A stretch of 64,000 nt of DNA. It comes from Desulfovibrionaceae bacterium (GTDB taxonomy: Bacteria > Desulfobacterota > Desulfovibrionia > Desulfovibrionales > Desulfovibrionaceae). The first letter of the stretch is position 1; every line of letters starts with the position of its first letter. Location of the stretch: assembly GCA_009783025.1 (NCBI GenBank), contig WRHY01000001.1, positions 396,019 through 460,018 of the forward strand. The letters run 5' to 3'. The notes beneath the pieces are model-generated. The model searched no databases. It was not told where the DNA came from and saw nothing but the letters and a program-made list of their open reading frames with translations. The translations under genes were made by a program, and so were the position numbers. Shown one piece after another: positions 9,358-18,552 of the stretch.

Positions 9358-10203
9358 TTATTTGAGATACTTGAGTAAAGGGTCCTCATTGGAAAAAACT
9401 ATCCGGCTGTTGTCTTTAAATGCTTTCCTGTACACCTCCAGGCTTTTGGAAAACTCATAAAAAGCGGGGTCCACGGAGAGTACTTCAGCAAAGATTCTGA
9501 TCGCGTTCGCGTCCGCTTTACCCCGTATAATGATGCTCTCCCTGTTTGCATCCGCCAGAATGATGTCGCGCTGCATCTCCGCTTCGGATCTGATGCGCAA
9601 AAACTCGGATTCGCCTTCATAGCGGTATCTGTTGGCCATGCGCTGGCGTTCGGCGTTCATGCGGCCATAGATGGCCGGCCGGTTCGGCAGGTCCGTGCGT
9701 TTGATACGGACATCCACGACGCTTACTCCGTACTGTTCGGCTTGAGTCCGCGACCTGTTCAAGACATCCGCCATAATGGCCGCGCGCTTGGTATAGACCA
9801 CCTCGTTCAATTCCTTACCGCCGATAGCAGCGCGCAGTTGCGAATACACGATTTCATCCAGGCGTTTTTCCGCGGCCCGCTCAGTGCGCAGGGAACGGTA
9901 AAAGAGCATGGGGTCGGTGATGCGCCAGCACACGTAGTTATCGATTTCAAAGGCTTTCAGGTCCGCGGTCAGCGTCTCTGTCTTGGCTATCTCAAATACC
10001 ATCAGGCGGGCATCAAAGAAGACCACGTTCTGGATAAAGGGCAGTTTGAAGTTCAGGCCCGGTGTGCGGGCGGTATCTTCTATGGCTTCGCCAAGCTGCA
10101 ATACGATGGCTCGTTCGCGTTCGTTGACGAAAAACACGGATTGACTGCCGATCAGGGCGATAATGACAACAACGGCCAGCAGGATGATGGTTTGACGGTT
10201 CAT
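9358..10203 (-). CDS. hflC: HflC, membrane protease modulator
   Basis: A 281-residue SPFH-family protein with one N-terminal transmembrane helix (TIILLAVVVIIALIGSQSVF) and a periplasmic prohibitin-like domain (FFVNERERAIVLQLGEAIED ... RTPGLNFKLPFIQNVVFFD). It also has the HflC-type coiled segment RMANRYRYEGESEFLRIRSEAEM. HflC forms a large ring with HflK around the FtsH protease and tunes membrane protein turnover. Its start overlaps the hflK stop by 4 bp, so the two are translationally coupled. Confidence 0.96.
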   Translation of the reverse strand: MNRQTIILLAVVVIIALIGSQSVFFVNERERAIVLQLGEAIEDTARTPGLNFKLPFIQNVVFFDARLMVFEIAKTETLTADLKAFEIDNYVCWRITDPMLFYRSLRTERAAEKRLDEIVYSQLRAAIGGKELNEVVYTKRAAIMADVLNRSRTQAEQYGVSVVDVRIKRTDLPNRPAIYGRMNAERQRMANRYRYEGESEFLRIRSEAEMQRDIILADANRESIIIRGKADANAIRIFAEVLSVDPAFYEFSKSLEVYRKAFKDNSRIVFSNEDPLLKYLK

Positions 10204-11324
10204 CGGGCGTTTGCCTCCCCGGCCGGGGCGGCCTGCTGTCCCGGCGCGTTCTTGAAGGGAGCGGAAGACGGGTCAAGATTCAAAAGGGGCAACACATTGC
10301 CGTTGGCGTCCTTGGAAATCACGATTTTCTGCAAGCCGGAGGCGGAGAGCAGGTCAGCCATGGCCTCAAGATACATGCGTTTCCTGGTTATATCTTTGGC
10401 CTTGCTGAACTCGTCCACCATAGCCAGGAAGCGTTGAGCTTCACCGGTGGCGGCTTCTTCCACCTGGCGGCTGTAACCGCGCGCGGCGTTGAGCATGCTC
10501 TGGGCCGTACCGTTAGCCACAGGCACGATTTGCATACGGTACGCTTCGGCCTCGTTGATCCTGCGTATCCGGTCCTCACGGGCGCTGGCCACATCCTTGA
10601 AGGCGGCTTCCACATCCGGTGGCGGTTGCGCGTCCAAAAGTTGTACCGTGTGAATTCTTACTCCCATATTATAAGGGGTGAGAATATTTTCCAGCACTTG
10701 CAGGGTTTCCACCTGGATTTCCGTGCGGCCGATGGTCAGAATGCTGTCGATCATGCTGCGGCCGACCACTTCGCGCATGGCGGCCTCAGCGGCGCTCTTG
10801 ATGGTGGTTTCCGGATCGCGCACATTGAACAGGAATTTGTGCGGTTCGCTGATGTTATACTGCACGTTAAAACGCAGGTGAACGATATTTTCGTCACCCG
10901 TGAACATGCTGGCTTCTTCAGCCACGGTTTTCCCGGTGCCGCTTTTATAGCCCGCGGTACGGCCGCCCTCGAGCGTCTGGCCGATAACCATGGTGCGCAA
11001 GGGCTCGGCAACAACAATTTCCGCCTGTTCAAAAGGATAGGGCAGATGATAGTGTGGGCCGTCCATCACCTCTCGATTGAACTTGCCGAATCTGGTGACG
11101 ACTCCGACCTCGCCGGGCTTGACAATAAAGATACCTGAGGCTAGCCAGATGAGGAGAGCAACAATGAGCAGGGGGCCGATCGGAACCCCCCGGTTGAACA
11201 GTTTGGACAAAAAGCCGCTCGGATTGAAATTTTCAAAAGGATTTCCCGGGCCTTCCCCTTGAGGGGGCGGCGTTCTTCCTTGCCTTTGCCGTTTTTCTTG
11301 TAGTTTTTCCCAGTCCCAATTCAT
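10200..11324 (-). CDS. hflK: HflK, membrane protease modulator
   Basis: A 374-residue SPFH protein, partner of HflC. A proline/glutamine-rich cytoplasmic N-terminus (MNWDWEKLQEKRQRQGRTPP) is followed by a membrane helix at about residues 51-70 (IGPLLIVALLIWLASGIFIV). The SPFH domain has PGEVGVVTRFGKFNREVMDG and AALREVVGRS-like blocks, and the coiled coil ends DITRKRMYLEAMADLLSASG. It is the first gene of the hflKC unit. No strong ribosome site is seen before ATG 11324. Confidence 0.95.
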   Translation of the reverse strand: MNWDWEKLQEKRQRQGRTPPPQGEGPGNPFENFNPSGFLSKLFNRGVPIGPLLIVALLIWLASGIFIVKPGEVGVVTRFGKFNREVMDGPHYHLPYPFEQAEIVVAEPLRTMVIGQTLEGGRTAGYKSGTGKTVAEEASMFTGDENIVHLRFNVQYNISEPHKFLFNVRDPETTIKSAAEAAMREVVGRSMIDSILTIGRTEIQVETLQVLENILTPYNMGVRIHTVQLLDAQPPPDVEAAFKDVASAREDRIRRINEAEAYRMQIVPVANGTAQSMLNAARGYSRQVEEAATGEAQRFLAMVDEFSKAKDITRKRMYLEAMADLLSASGLQKIVISKDANGNVLPLLNLDPSSAPFKNAPGQQAAPAGEANAR

Positions 11325-11400
11325 AATGGGTTAGACAATAGAGGACACTTTGAAAATGGTCAAGCAGTACCCTTCAGACAGCACTTTCGCAGGGCTGGAA

Positions 11401-11427
11401 CATTGTACTATTGGAAATAGTACAATG
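11401..11427. promoter_or_regulatory. Perfect 12-bp inverted repeat in the divergent hflK/orf71 region
   Basis: Arms CATTGTACTATT and AATAGTACAATG separated by GGA. The site sits in the 186-bp gap between divergent hflK (-) and the small membrane gene (+), so it is placed to be an operator or a transcript-end hairpin. There is no T tract. Confidence 0.5.
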
Positions 11428-11510
11428 CTCCTCTCTGAACAGTTATGCGACAGTTTCAAGTGTAACATGCTATAAAAATAGCTATTTCTATCTCACCGGA
11501 GTTTTGCCTG

Positions 11511-11726
11511 ATGAAGCTCTTTCGTCTGCCGCGGCGCAATCGCAAGTTTTTGGATGAAGAAACACCTCTGCAACGTTTTTTCCGCATATTGCTGATTCTG
11601 CTGCTCTTCGGCGCTGTGCTGCTCGGGTTCTGGCTCAGCAGTGAACGCCGCATGGAAATATTGAAACCCTCCGGGCCTGTTCAAGGGCAATCCCTGTCCA
11701 GGCACTCGCCGCACACCACATTATGA
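11511..11726 (+). CDS. Small single-span membrane protein, unknown function
   Basis: A 71-residue protein: basic N-terminus (MKLFRLPRRNRKFLDEE), one hydrophobic helix at about residues 27-44 (ILLILLLFGAVLLGFWLS) and a polar tail. I do not recognise a family. Its stop overlaps the rnhA start (ATGA), which argues it is a real translated gene coupled to rnhA. The positive-inside rule predicts N-in topology. Confidence 0.65.
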   Translation: MKLFRLPRRNRKFLDEETPLQRFFRILLILLLFGAVLLGFWLSSERRMEILKPSGPVQGQSLSRHSPHTTL

Positions 11727-12211
11727 CAGTTTCCGACACATCTTCCGTATCCATTCATACTGACGGTTCCTGCCTCGGCAATCCCGGTCCCGGCGGATGG
11801 GCCGCCCGCCTGGAATACCAGGGTGAAGTCAAGTTTCTTTCCGGCGGTTTTGCCCTGACCACCAACAATCGCATGGAAATCTACGCGGCCCTGATGGCTC
11901 TCTCGGCCCTGAAGCGGCCCTGCACGGTTGCTCTGCACACGGACTCCCGCTATTTGTGCGATGCTGTTGAAAAGCGCTGGCTCAGCAATTGGCGCAGGAA
12001 AAACTGGAAAAAGGCCGATAACAAGCCGGTGCTCAACCGTGACTTGTGGGAGCGGCTGGTGCCCCTTTTGGAGCGGCACAAGGTACGTTTTCACTGGGTT
12101 GAGGCCCATGCGGGCCACCCGGAAAACGAGGCCGTGGATTCGCTGGCCCGGTCGGAAGCCGCTAAGCCGGGTCTGCCGAGGGATGAAGGTTTTATGCCCG
12201 ATGGATGTTGA
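11723..12211 (+). CDS. rnhA: Ribonuclease HI
   Basis: A 162-residue RNase HI, which degrades the RNA strand of RNA-DNA hybrids. Catalytic residues are visible: Asp in SIHTDGSCLGNPGPGG, Glu in NNRMEIYAAL, Asp in LHTDSRYL and the last Asp in NEAVDSLAR, with the basic protrusion NWRRKNWKKADNKPVLNRDL. Its 3' end overlaps the next gene by 11 bp. Confidence 0.97.
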   Translation: MTVSDTSSVSIHTDGSCLGNPGPGGWAARLEYQGEVKFLSGGFALTTNNRMEIYAALMALSALKRPCTVALHTDSRYLCDAVEKRWLSNWRRKNWKKADNKPVLNRDLWERLVPLLERHKVRFHWVEAHAGHPENEAVDSLARSEAAKPGLPRDEGFMPDGC

Positions 12212-13160
12212 GCTTTTATACACTAAACTGCTCCTGCCGCTCCTCAGGCTGGCAGGCGTCATGTGTATAGGCCTGCTTTTGGCCAGTCTGCTGGAAAGCC
12301 TGCACTGGACGCGTTTTGTGGCCAAGCTGGCCGCGCCCCTGGCCAGGGCCGGGCATTTACATGAAACTTCGGCCGCTTCTTTTGCCCTGGCTTTTTTTTC
12401 GCCCGCCGCTTCCAACGCCTTGCTGGCCGAAGCGCATGCCAGGGGAGAGATGACGCGCGGCGAGTTGATGTTCGCCAATTTGTTCAACAGTTCCCCTACC
12501 TTTCTGGTACATCTGCCCACGCTGTTCTCGCTGGTCTTCGCCTTTTTGGGGCCTCTGGCCTTTGTGTATGTGGGGCTCTGTTTTGCCGCGGCCGCACTGC
12601 GCACAGTATGCACGCTCGTTGCGGGCAGGCTTATGTTGCCCGAGCCCAAGGCAAGGCGTATTGGGTGTGAAGAGCGGGGCGCGGAGCAGGCCAGGGACTG
12701 GCGCAAAACCGTGGACATCACGTGGGGCCGTTTCAGGAAGCGTATCGTTAAGTTGCTGATATTTACCGTTCCCATTTATGTATTTTTTTTCGCTTTGCAG
12801 CAGGCCGGGGCATTCAGGGCGGCCGAGCGCTGGATGGCTGATCATTCGGGCTGGCTCGCTTTTCTCAATCCCAAGAGCCTGAGTATTGTGGCCATGAGTT
12901 TGTTGTCCGAGTCCGGGGCGGCCCTTTCGGCCGCTGCCGCCCTGGCTGATGCCGGAGCTTTGGCGCCGCGGGAAATCGTTATGGCCCTGCTTGTAGGAAA
13001 CATCATCTCGACCCCGATGCGCGCTGTGCGCCACCAGTTTCCGTCCTATGCGGGTTTTTTTTCCCCGGCCCTGGCCCTGCCTCTGGTTTTGGCGAATCAG
13101 GCCTGTCGGGCAGCCAGCCTGGTGGCTGTGACAGCGGTATATTATTGGTATGCATTTTAG
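12201..13160 (+). CDS. Nucleoside-recognition (gate) domain membrane protein
   Basis: A 319-residue multi-span inner-membrane protein. Two gate-type repeats can be seen: FSPAASNALLAEAHARGEMT-like with LMFANLFNSSPTFLVHLPTL in the first half, and SLLSESGAALSAAAALADAG with GNIISTPMRAVRHQFPSYAG in the second. This pattern is that of the nucleoside-recognition/SpmA-like family, whose transported substrate is mostly unknown. ATG 12201 (MDVELLYTKLLLPLLRLAGV) was chosen over the long frame opening inside rnhA. It overlaps rnhA and is probably cotranscribed with it. Confidence 0.82.
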   Translation: MDVELLYTKLLLPLLRLAGVMCIGLLLASLLESLHWTRFVAKLAAPLARAGHLHETSAASFALAFFSPAASNALLAEAHARGEMTRGELMFANLFNSSPTFLVHLPTLFSLVFAFLGPLAFVYVGLCFAAAALRTVCTLVAGRLMLPEPKARRIGCEERGAEQARDWRKTVDITWGRFRKRIVKLLIFTVPIYVFFFALQQAGAFRAAERWMADHSGWLAFLNPKSLSIVAMSLLSESGAALSAAAALADAGALAPREIVMALLVGNIISTPMRAVRHQFPSYAGFFSPALALPLVLANQACRAASLVAVTAVYYWYAF

Positions 13161-13178
13161 GCTGTGCTAAAAAATGGC

Positions 13179-14477
13179 CTAGCGCCTTTCCAGCATCGCG
13201 CCGTAGAAAAACTCGCGCAGAGGGGAGTCAAAGGGGGTATGGAATGCGCCTTTGTGCATGGCGTCCGGGTGGGTTGCGGTAAAGGCCGTGATCTGATCCT
13301 GGTTTTCCGCCGGGTTCAGTGTGCATGTGAGGTAAATAAGACATCCGCCGGAACGCAGGCAAGGCCAGGCCGCCTCCAGGATACGCCGTTGAGTGGCCGC
13401 GAGGCTGTCCAGGTCTTCCGGGGTACGGCGCAGGCGGATTTCCGGGTGGCGGGCCAAGGTGCCCAGGCCGGAGCAGGGGGCGTCCACCAGGATGGTTCCG
13501 AAAGTCTCCGTAACGCTCTCCGCCGCGACAGCCAGCACCGGGGGACAGGGCGGAGCGGTCAGGCCGAGCCGGGCATATTCTTTGCCGAGGCCCTCCAGCC
13601 GGTGCGCCGAAGGGTCTGAAGCCAGGGCCACGGGAATTCCCTGTTCCAGCAGAGCCAAGGTTTTCCCGCCGCGTCCGGCGCAGCAGTCCCATAAGGGCTG
13701 AGGCCAGAGCGCGGGGCTGAAGGCCTCCAGAGCTTCATACGAGGCCGCGCTCTGGCGGCTGGCCCTGCCTTCTTTGATCAGTTCCTTGGCCTGCCAGGGC
13801 AAGGGGCCGTGAAAAGCCAGGGCTGAAGCGCCGACAACTTGCGCGCTATCCGCGTTTTCCCGCAGCAGGCTGTCCCGCGCATCAATCCATCCGGGTCTGG
13901 CGCGGTTCAGGCGCAGGCCCGAGGGAGGAACGGACTGCGCTGCTTCCAGCAGGGCAAGCGTTGCTGTTTCCCCATAGCTTGTCATCCACAGAGTGATCAG
14001 CCATTCCGGCATGGCATACCGTGTTGCCAGGGGCAGATCCGGACTATGAAAATCCTTGAGGCCGCGCTGCATGGAGCGTAAGGCTCCGTTGGCCACGCCG
14101 CTGAGCCCTTTGCCGAAGCGGTTGGCCACATGTTTGACCGCCCAGCCCACCGGGCCGTGGTGCGGCACGCGCAAAAAAGCCATCTCATACAGGGCTGTAA
14201 TCAAGGCCAGGCGCATTTCGTCCGGGAGTTTGTCCGGCCGGGAGAGAAAACGCTCGGAAAACTCCTTCAGACGTAAGTACCAGCGCAGTGTTCCATAGGT
14301 GATTTCCGTGCACAGGCGCTTATCCGTGGGCATGAGGGCGGCCGAGGAAAGCACCCCGTCCAGCGCGGCCTGGGAGTCCGCGCCTGCGAACAGCGTTTGC
14401 GTAAGCGCCACCAGGGCGGCCGCGCGCGGATCATGCCCGGCTTTGTGCAGGTGCAGGGACAATTTTTTGCCGCTCAT
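13179..14477 (-). CDS. rsmB: 16S rRNA m5C967 methyltransferase (RsmB/Sun family)
   Basis: A 432-residue protein with an N-terminal NusB-like RNA-binding domain (residues about 15-140, RAAALVALTQTLFAG ... VANRFGKGLSGVANGALRS) and a C-terminal methyltransferase. The SAM motif is WDCCAGRGGKTLALLEQGIP. Motif IV is VDAPCSGLGTLARHPEIR and motif VI is YLTCTLNPAENQDQI, giving the two catalytic cysteines of RNA m5C methyltransferases. Its start overlaps the stop of the preceding DUF116 gene by 4 bp. Confidence 0.9.
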   Translation of the reverse strand: MSGKKLSLHLHKAGHDPRAAALVALTQTLFAGADSQAALDGVLSSAALMPTDKRLCTEITYGTLRWYLRLKEFSERFLSRPDKLPDEMRLALITALYEMAFLRVPHHGPVGWAVKHVANRFGKGLSGVANGALRSMQRGLKDFHSPDLPLATRYAMPEWLITLWMTSYGETATLALLEAAQSVPPSGLRLNRARPGWIDARDSLLRENADSAQVVGASALAFHGPLPWQAKELIKEGRASRQSAASYEALEAFSPALWPQPLWDCCAGRGGKTLALLEQGIPVALASDPSAHRLEGLGKEYARLGLTAPPCPPVLAVAAESVTETFGTILVDAPCSGLGTLARHPEIRLRRTPEDLDSLAATQRRILEAAWPCLRSGGCLIYLTCTLNPAENQDQITAFTATHPDAMHKGAFHTPFDSPLREFFYGAMLERR

Positions 14478-15328
14478 GGCTGTTCCGCCCCCGGCTGCTG
14501 TTCTTGTGCGGTGAAAGAGACAACTTGGGCAAAGCGCTGTAAAGCCTGTTCGATCAGATCCAGATGAACAAGGGTGTTGAGACAGGGACCTTCCGGGCGG
14601 TCGTTGAGAATGCCGTGCACGGGCAGAGGGTGGGTATCCCGGATGCCCGAGGTCAGATCGCGCTCACAGGCCACGGCAATGATCAGTCCGGGCCGCGTTT
14701 CCACCACGATTCTGCGGGCAATGGTGCCGCCCGTGGCAATGGCCAGATTGACCCCGTATTTGTCGCGCAAGGCGAGCAGCCCCGCAATGGGACAGCGGCC
14801 GCAGCGTTCACAGGCGTCCACACTGTAGCTCAGGCGGATGCGGCAGTCGGCCCGTTGCAGACAGTGCGGGAGCAGGATCAGGATGCGATCCGGACTGAAA
14901 GTCGGGTGCAGTTTTTCGGTCAGTTCGTTATTTACCTTAATGAAGCTGCGGCGCACCTCATTGGTGGAAAAACCAAAGGGGCGGGCCAGCAGTTCCATGA
15001 TCGGCAGAAAAAACTTGATGATGACGCCCCGTACTTTGGTGCCGCCCCAAAAAGGTCTGTCCCAGGTAATTTGCAGCACCAGGCCCAGGGACGCCCAGGC
15101 AATAAGTATGATGCAGCAGACAAGCAGAAAACCCGTGACCCAGGGTATATACGGATGGATATTACCGAAGCCCACGGCCGGTATTATCCAGCCCACCAGC
15201 ATGAACAGGCAGAGCAGAATGGACGTGCCCGTGACCAGACCCACGAACAGTCGTTTGCGCGGCCGGGTTGGGGGACGGCTGCTCATGAATTCAAGTTGGG
15301 TGTTCTTGCCTGGGGAATCGTGGTGCAT
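14474..15328 (-). CDS. DUF116 domain membrane protein
   Basis: A 284-residue protein with two N-terminal membrane helices (about residues 30-50 and 62-85) and a cytosolic DUF116 domain. The domain has RILILLPHCLQRADC, then VDACERCGRCPIAGLLAL with a cysteine cluster (CxxCGxC) suggestive of metal or Fe-S binding, then ATGGTIARRIV and IAVACERDLTSGI. The function of DUF116 is not established. Two starts are possible (15328 and MSSRPP at 15286), neither with a strong ribosome site. It is coupled to rsmB. Confidence 0.85.
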   Translation of the reverse strand: MHHDSPGKNTQLEFMSSRPPTRPRKRLFVGLVTGTSILLCLFMLVGWIIPAVGFGNIHPYIPWVTGFLLVCCIILIAWASLGLVLQITWDRPFWGGTKVRGVIIKFFLPIMELLARPFGFSTNEVRRSFIKVNNELTEKLHPTFSPDRILILLPHCLQRADCRIRLSYSVDACERCGRCPIAGLLALRDKYGVNLAIATGGTIARRIVVETRPGLIIAVACERDLTSGIRDTHPLPVHGILNDRPEGPCLNTLVHLDLIEQALQRFAQVVSFTAQEQQPGAEQP

Positions 15329-15377
15329 CGAAATCTTTTATACTAGGGCTTGTTAAGGTTACAAGCAGTTTTGGCGC

Positions 15378-17309
15378 CTAGCGCAGGACGCGCACGTCGC
15401 CGACGCGCATGGTAATTTTCCGGGCATCAAAATGCTCCAGCAGGGCTACAAGGTACTTGCGCGACAGCCCGGTCACGGACTTCAATCCAGCCAGGTCAAT
15501 ACTTTCATGGGTCTGGAACCACTCTTGAAGAATGGCTTCGACGGCATCCAGGTGTTCGCGGGCATACCACAGCCCTTCGGCCACGCGCACCAGTTGTCCG
15601 GAGGCGCGTAGAGCGTTCATCACCGCGGCCGCTTCTTTTTTATTCGCGCCAATGGCTTCCAGCACTTCGTTCAGGTTGGGTGGCGTCATTCCCGCCTGCT
15701 GGTGCGCGGCCAGAATGGCTTCGCTCAAAGGAGCCTGCTCCTTGCTGAAGCTGGCGCTGTGCGCGGGCAGACGCAGCAGATCCTGCTCGGCAATCAGGAC
15801 GCCTTTTTTAATCAATCGTTCAATGACAAAATGCGCCAGCTTGGGGGCAAGGCTTTTGCCCCAGCCGGAAATAATCTCGCTACGCGCCACGCCCTGGCGT
15901 TCCCCGTGCCGGGCGTGGAAGTCGGCCACGGCTTTTTCACAAGAGAGGCAGAACTGGTCCAGGATATCCGCGCTCAGGTACAGACGTTGTTCCTTGTCAA
16001 AGCAGAACACCTTCTGGCTCCCGGACAGCGTGGCCAGACGCTTGTCCAGGGCGCGGGAGTCAAGGTTGGCCAACACGCGCAGTTTGGCGAAAGACAGGCC
16101 CTTATCCGCATCCCTGGTGCAGGCCAGTTGGGTCAGAATGCTGTTTTCCGCCTCATCGGATGGTGCGCTGCCCGGCACAAGCGAGAGCACCTGTTCACAG
16201 CGCTCGGCAAAAGCGCGCGAACGGCGGCGCATGTCCACGCCAAGGGGGTTCAGCACCACGGCCCCGGCCACGGTGCGCAAGGGCGAGAATGAGCGGATCA
16301 CGCAGCGGTCGCCGAACACTGCGGCCAGGGGTTCGGCAAAACGCACTTCGCACAGGCAGGAATCGCCGGGCAGAAGTTTGTCCCGGTCGGCAAAATAAAG
16401 CCGGGCCTGGGTTTCCCCCGAGCCGTGGTGAAAGTGCACTTCGGCCCTGTGCCGCAGGGGACGCGGCGCGGAAGCCAAACAGGTGACGTTGATCACCCAG
16501 GTGGCGGCGGGAAACAGGGTGTCCGGGAAGGTCAGCACCGCACCGCGCTGTATCTGCTCCACAGCCAGATCCGGAATATTCACGGCCGTGCGCCTGCCCG
16601 CAAGAGCGGTCTTTACCGCGCCGCCGTGGCTTTGCAGGCCGCGCACCTTGCTGCGCAGGCCCGAGGGTTCGATTTCCACACTATCGCCCACACTGACGCT
16701 ACCGGCGATCATGGTGCCCGTGACCACAGTGCCGTGTCCGCGCAAGGTGAACACCCGGTCAATGGGTAAACGGAACAGGTCCTGGGAGCGCACCGGGGCC
16801 AGACGGGCCTCCACTTCGGCCAGGGCGGCGATCAGCGTGTCCAGGCCGTGGCCCGTGCGCGCGGAGACCGGAATAACCGGAGCGCCTTCAAACGCGGTCC
16901 CGGCCAGGAAAGAGGCAAGATCCTCGCGGGCCAGTTCCAGCATCTCGGCGTCCGCGGCATCAGTCTTGGTGAGAGCCACCACGCCGTCTCTGATGCCGAG
17001 CAGAGAACAGATTTCCAGGTGTTCGCGGGTCTGGGGCATGACGCCTTCGTCAGCGGCAATGACCAGGAGTATGAAGTCAACCCCGGAAGCCCCGGCCACC
17101 ATGGTGCGCACAAATTTTTCATGTCCGGGCACATCAACCACGGAGAGCGAACGTCCGTCCGGCAGAGACAGTTCGGCAAAGCCGAGTTCAATGGTAATGC
17201 CGCGCCGCTTTTCCTCTTCCAGACGGTCGCAGTCCGTGCCCGTAAGGGTGCGGATCAGGGTGGTCTTGCCGTGGTCAATATGCCCCGCTGTTCCCATGAC
17301 GACCGGCAT
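15378..17309 (-). CDS. selB: Selenocysteine-specific elongation factor SelB
   Basis: A 643-residue SelB. The GTPase domain has G1 GHIDHGKTTL, G3 VDVPGHEKFVRTM and G4 ALTKTDAADAEM. Beta-barrel domains follow (LRGHGTVVTGTMIAGSVSVG), then C-terminal winged-helix repeats that read the SECIS element (about residues 400-643, ending ARKITMRVGDVRVLR). It delivers Sec-tRNA to UGA codons, so the genome should encode selenoproteins such as formate dehydrogenase; none is in this window. GGGAGG precedes ATG 17309, and gpsA ends 1 bp upstream. Confidence 0.96.
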   Translation of the reverse strand: MPVVMGTAGHIDHGKTTLIRTLTGTDCDRLEEEKRRGITIELGFAELSLPDGRSLSVVDVPGHEKFVRTMVAGASGVDFILLVIAADEGVMPQTREHLEICSLLGIRDGVVALTKTDAADAEMLELAREDLASFLAGTAFEGAPVIPVSARTGHGLDTLIAALAEVEARLAPVRSQDLFRLPIDRVFTLRGHGTVVTGTMIAGSVSVGDSVEIEPSGLRSKVRGLQSHGGAVKTALAGRRTAVNIPDLAVEQIQRGAVLTFPDTLFPAATWVINVTCLASAPRPLRHRAEVHFHHGSGETQARLYFADRDKLLPGDSCLCEVRFAEPLAAVFGDRCVIRSFSPLRTVAGAVVLNPLGVDMRRRSRAFAERCEQVLSLVPGSAPSDEAENSILTQLACTRDADKGLSFAKLRVLANLDSRALDKRLATLSGSQKVFCFDKEQRLYLSADILDQFCLSCEKAVADFHARHGERQGVARSEIISGWGKSLAPKLAHFVIERLIKKGVLIAEQDLLRLPAHSASFSKEQAPLSEAILAAHQQAGMTPPNLNEVLEAIGANKKEAAAVMNALRASGQLVRVAEGLWYAREHLDAVEAILQEWFQTHESIDLAGLKSVTGLSRKYLVALLEHFDARKITMRVGDVRVLR

Positions 17310-17310
17310 G

Positions 17311-18300
17311 CTATTCCTCCCGTAAGGCCCGCGACATCAAGGCGCGCAGAGCGTCCAGCGGGGCGGTTCCGCCCAGCACCTGGCGCACGGCAAAGGCCAG
17401 GGGTAACTCGACCCCCATTTGTGCAGCCAGTTCGCACACGGCTTCGGTGGTTTTTACGCCTTCGGCCACCATGCGCATGGAAGCGGCGATGCTTCCGATG
17501 CTTTCTCCGGTCGCCAGTCTCAGTCCCACCTGGCGGTTGCGGGAAAGATCCCCGGTACAGGTCAGCACCAGATCCCCCAGGCCGGAAAGGCCCATAAAGG
17601 TAGCGGCGCGCGCGCCCAAAGCCTCGCCCAGGCGGCTCATCTCGGCCAGGCCGCGCGTGATCAGGGCGGCCCGGGCGTTATGCCCCAGCTCCAGGCCGTC
17701 GCACAGGCCCGCGGCAATGGCCATCACGTTTTTGATAGCCCCGCCGAACTCGACTCCGGCCACGTCCGTGCTGGAATAGACCCGGAAAGCCGGGGTGGAA
17801 AAAACGGCGCGCAATTCTTCGCCCAAGCCTGCATCGGCACAGCCCAGGACCACGGCCGAGGGCTTGCCCTGCACCACTTCCCTGGCGAATGACGGCCCGG
17901 ACAAAATGGCGTAGCGCGGTTTTTTGCCGGGCAGAGCTTCCGCGGTGACCTCGGACATGCGCTTCAATGTGCCAAGTTCAATGCCCTTGCTTGCGCAGAC
18001 AAACACGCCGTCATCCGGCAGCAGGGGCGCCAAGCGGACCAAGCTTTCCCGCAGATATTGGCAGGGAACGGCAAGCAGCACAATATCCGCTCCGGCCAGG
18101 GCAACGGCAGGATCGGTCACGGCACGCAGGGCCGGGCACAGAGGCAGTCCGGGTAAGTAGCGGCTGTTTTCATGCCGCGTGTTGATCTCTTCAGCCAGGG
18201 AGGCATCTCTGGCCAGCAGCAGGGTCTCAAGGCCCTTGTCAGCCGCAAGATGAGCCAGAGCCGTGCCCCAACTGCCCGCTCCCAAAATCGTTATGCGCAT
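17311..18300 (-). CDS. gpsA: NAD(P)-dependent glycerol-3-phosphate dehydrogenase
   Basis: A 329-residue GpsA that reduces dihydroxyacetone phosphate to sn-glycerol-3-phosphate for phospholipid synthesis. The N-terminus MRITILGAGSWGTALAHLAA is the dinucleotide fold. Later motifs are VCASKGIELGTLKRMSEV, LSGPSFAREVVQGKPSAVVL and the catalytic-lysine region GGAIKNVMAIAAGLCDGLELGHN. Start ATG 18300 was chosen since AGGAGC lies 8 bp upstream; a start seven codons earlier (18321) would add MDTRSKA. It is cotranscribed with selB. Confidence 0.96.
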   Translation of the reverse strand: MRITILGAGSWGTALAHLAADKGLETLLLARDASLAEEINTRHENSRYLPGLPLCPALRAVTDPAVALAGADIVLLAVPCQYLRESLVRLAPLLPDDGVFVCASKGIELGTLKRMSEVTAEALPGKKPRYAILSGPSFAREVVQGKPSAVVLGCADAGLGEELRAVFSTPAFRVYSSTDVAGVEFGGAIKNVMAIAAGLCDGLELGHNARAALITRGLAEMSRLGEALGARAATFMGLSGLGDLVLTCTGDLSRNRQVGLRLATGESIGSIAASMRMVAEGVKTTEAVCELAAQMGVELPLAFAVRQVLGGTAPLDALRALMSRALREE

Positions 18301-18325
18301 GGCCTTGCTCCTGGTGTCCATACTT

Positions 18326-18448
18326 CTGAGGGGCGCTGCCCCTCAGACTCCCCGGCAGGGGAATGATTCCCCTGCACCCCCATACCCGGAAAACCGCGGA
18401 GCTGTTTTCCGGAATGCCAGGTCCAAGACCGGCTAGGTCCTGGCGGGG
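18326..18448. repeat. Cluster of short palindromes (mosaic repeat E/F)
   Basis: Three adjacent hairpins: GAGGGGCGCTGCCCCTC, GCAGGGGAATGATTCCCCTGC-type arms, and GGAAAACCGCGGAGCTGTTTTCC. They are followed by AGGTCCAAGACCGGCTAGGTCCTGGCGGGG-like sequence (positions about 18419-18448). The last module recurs with paired substitutions at 52634-52672. It lies between the start of gpsA and the end of the epimerase gene. Confidence 0.7.
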
Positions 18449-18552
18449 TACGGTGTGGTCGGTAATGCTGGGGCTCACGTTCATCTTGTTGCCGAGTATC
18501 GTTGTTGACGACCTTTGAGCCGCTGGCTTGAGCCCCGCATCATAAATAAATA

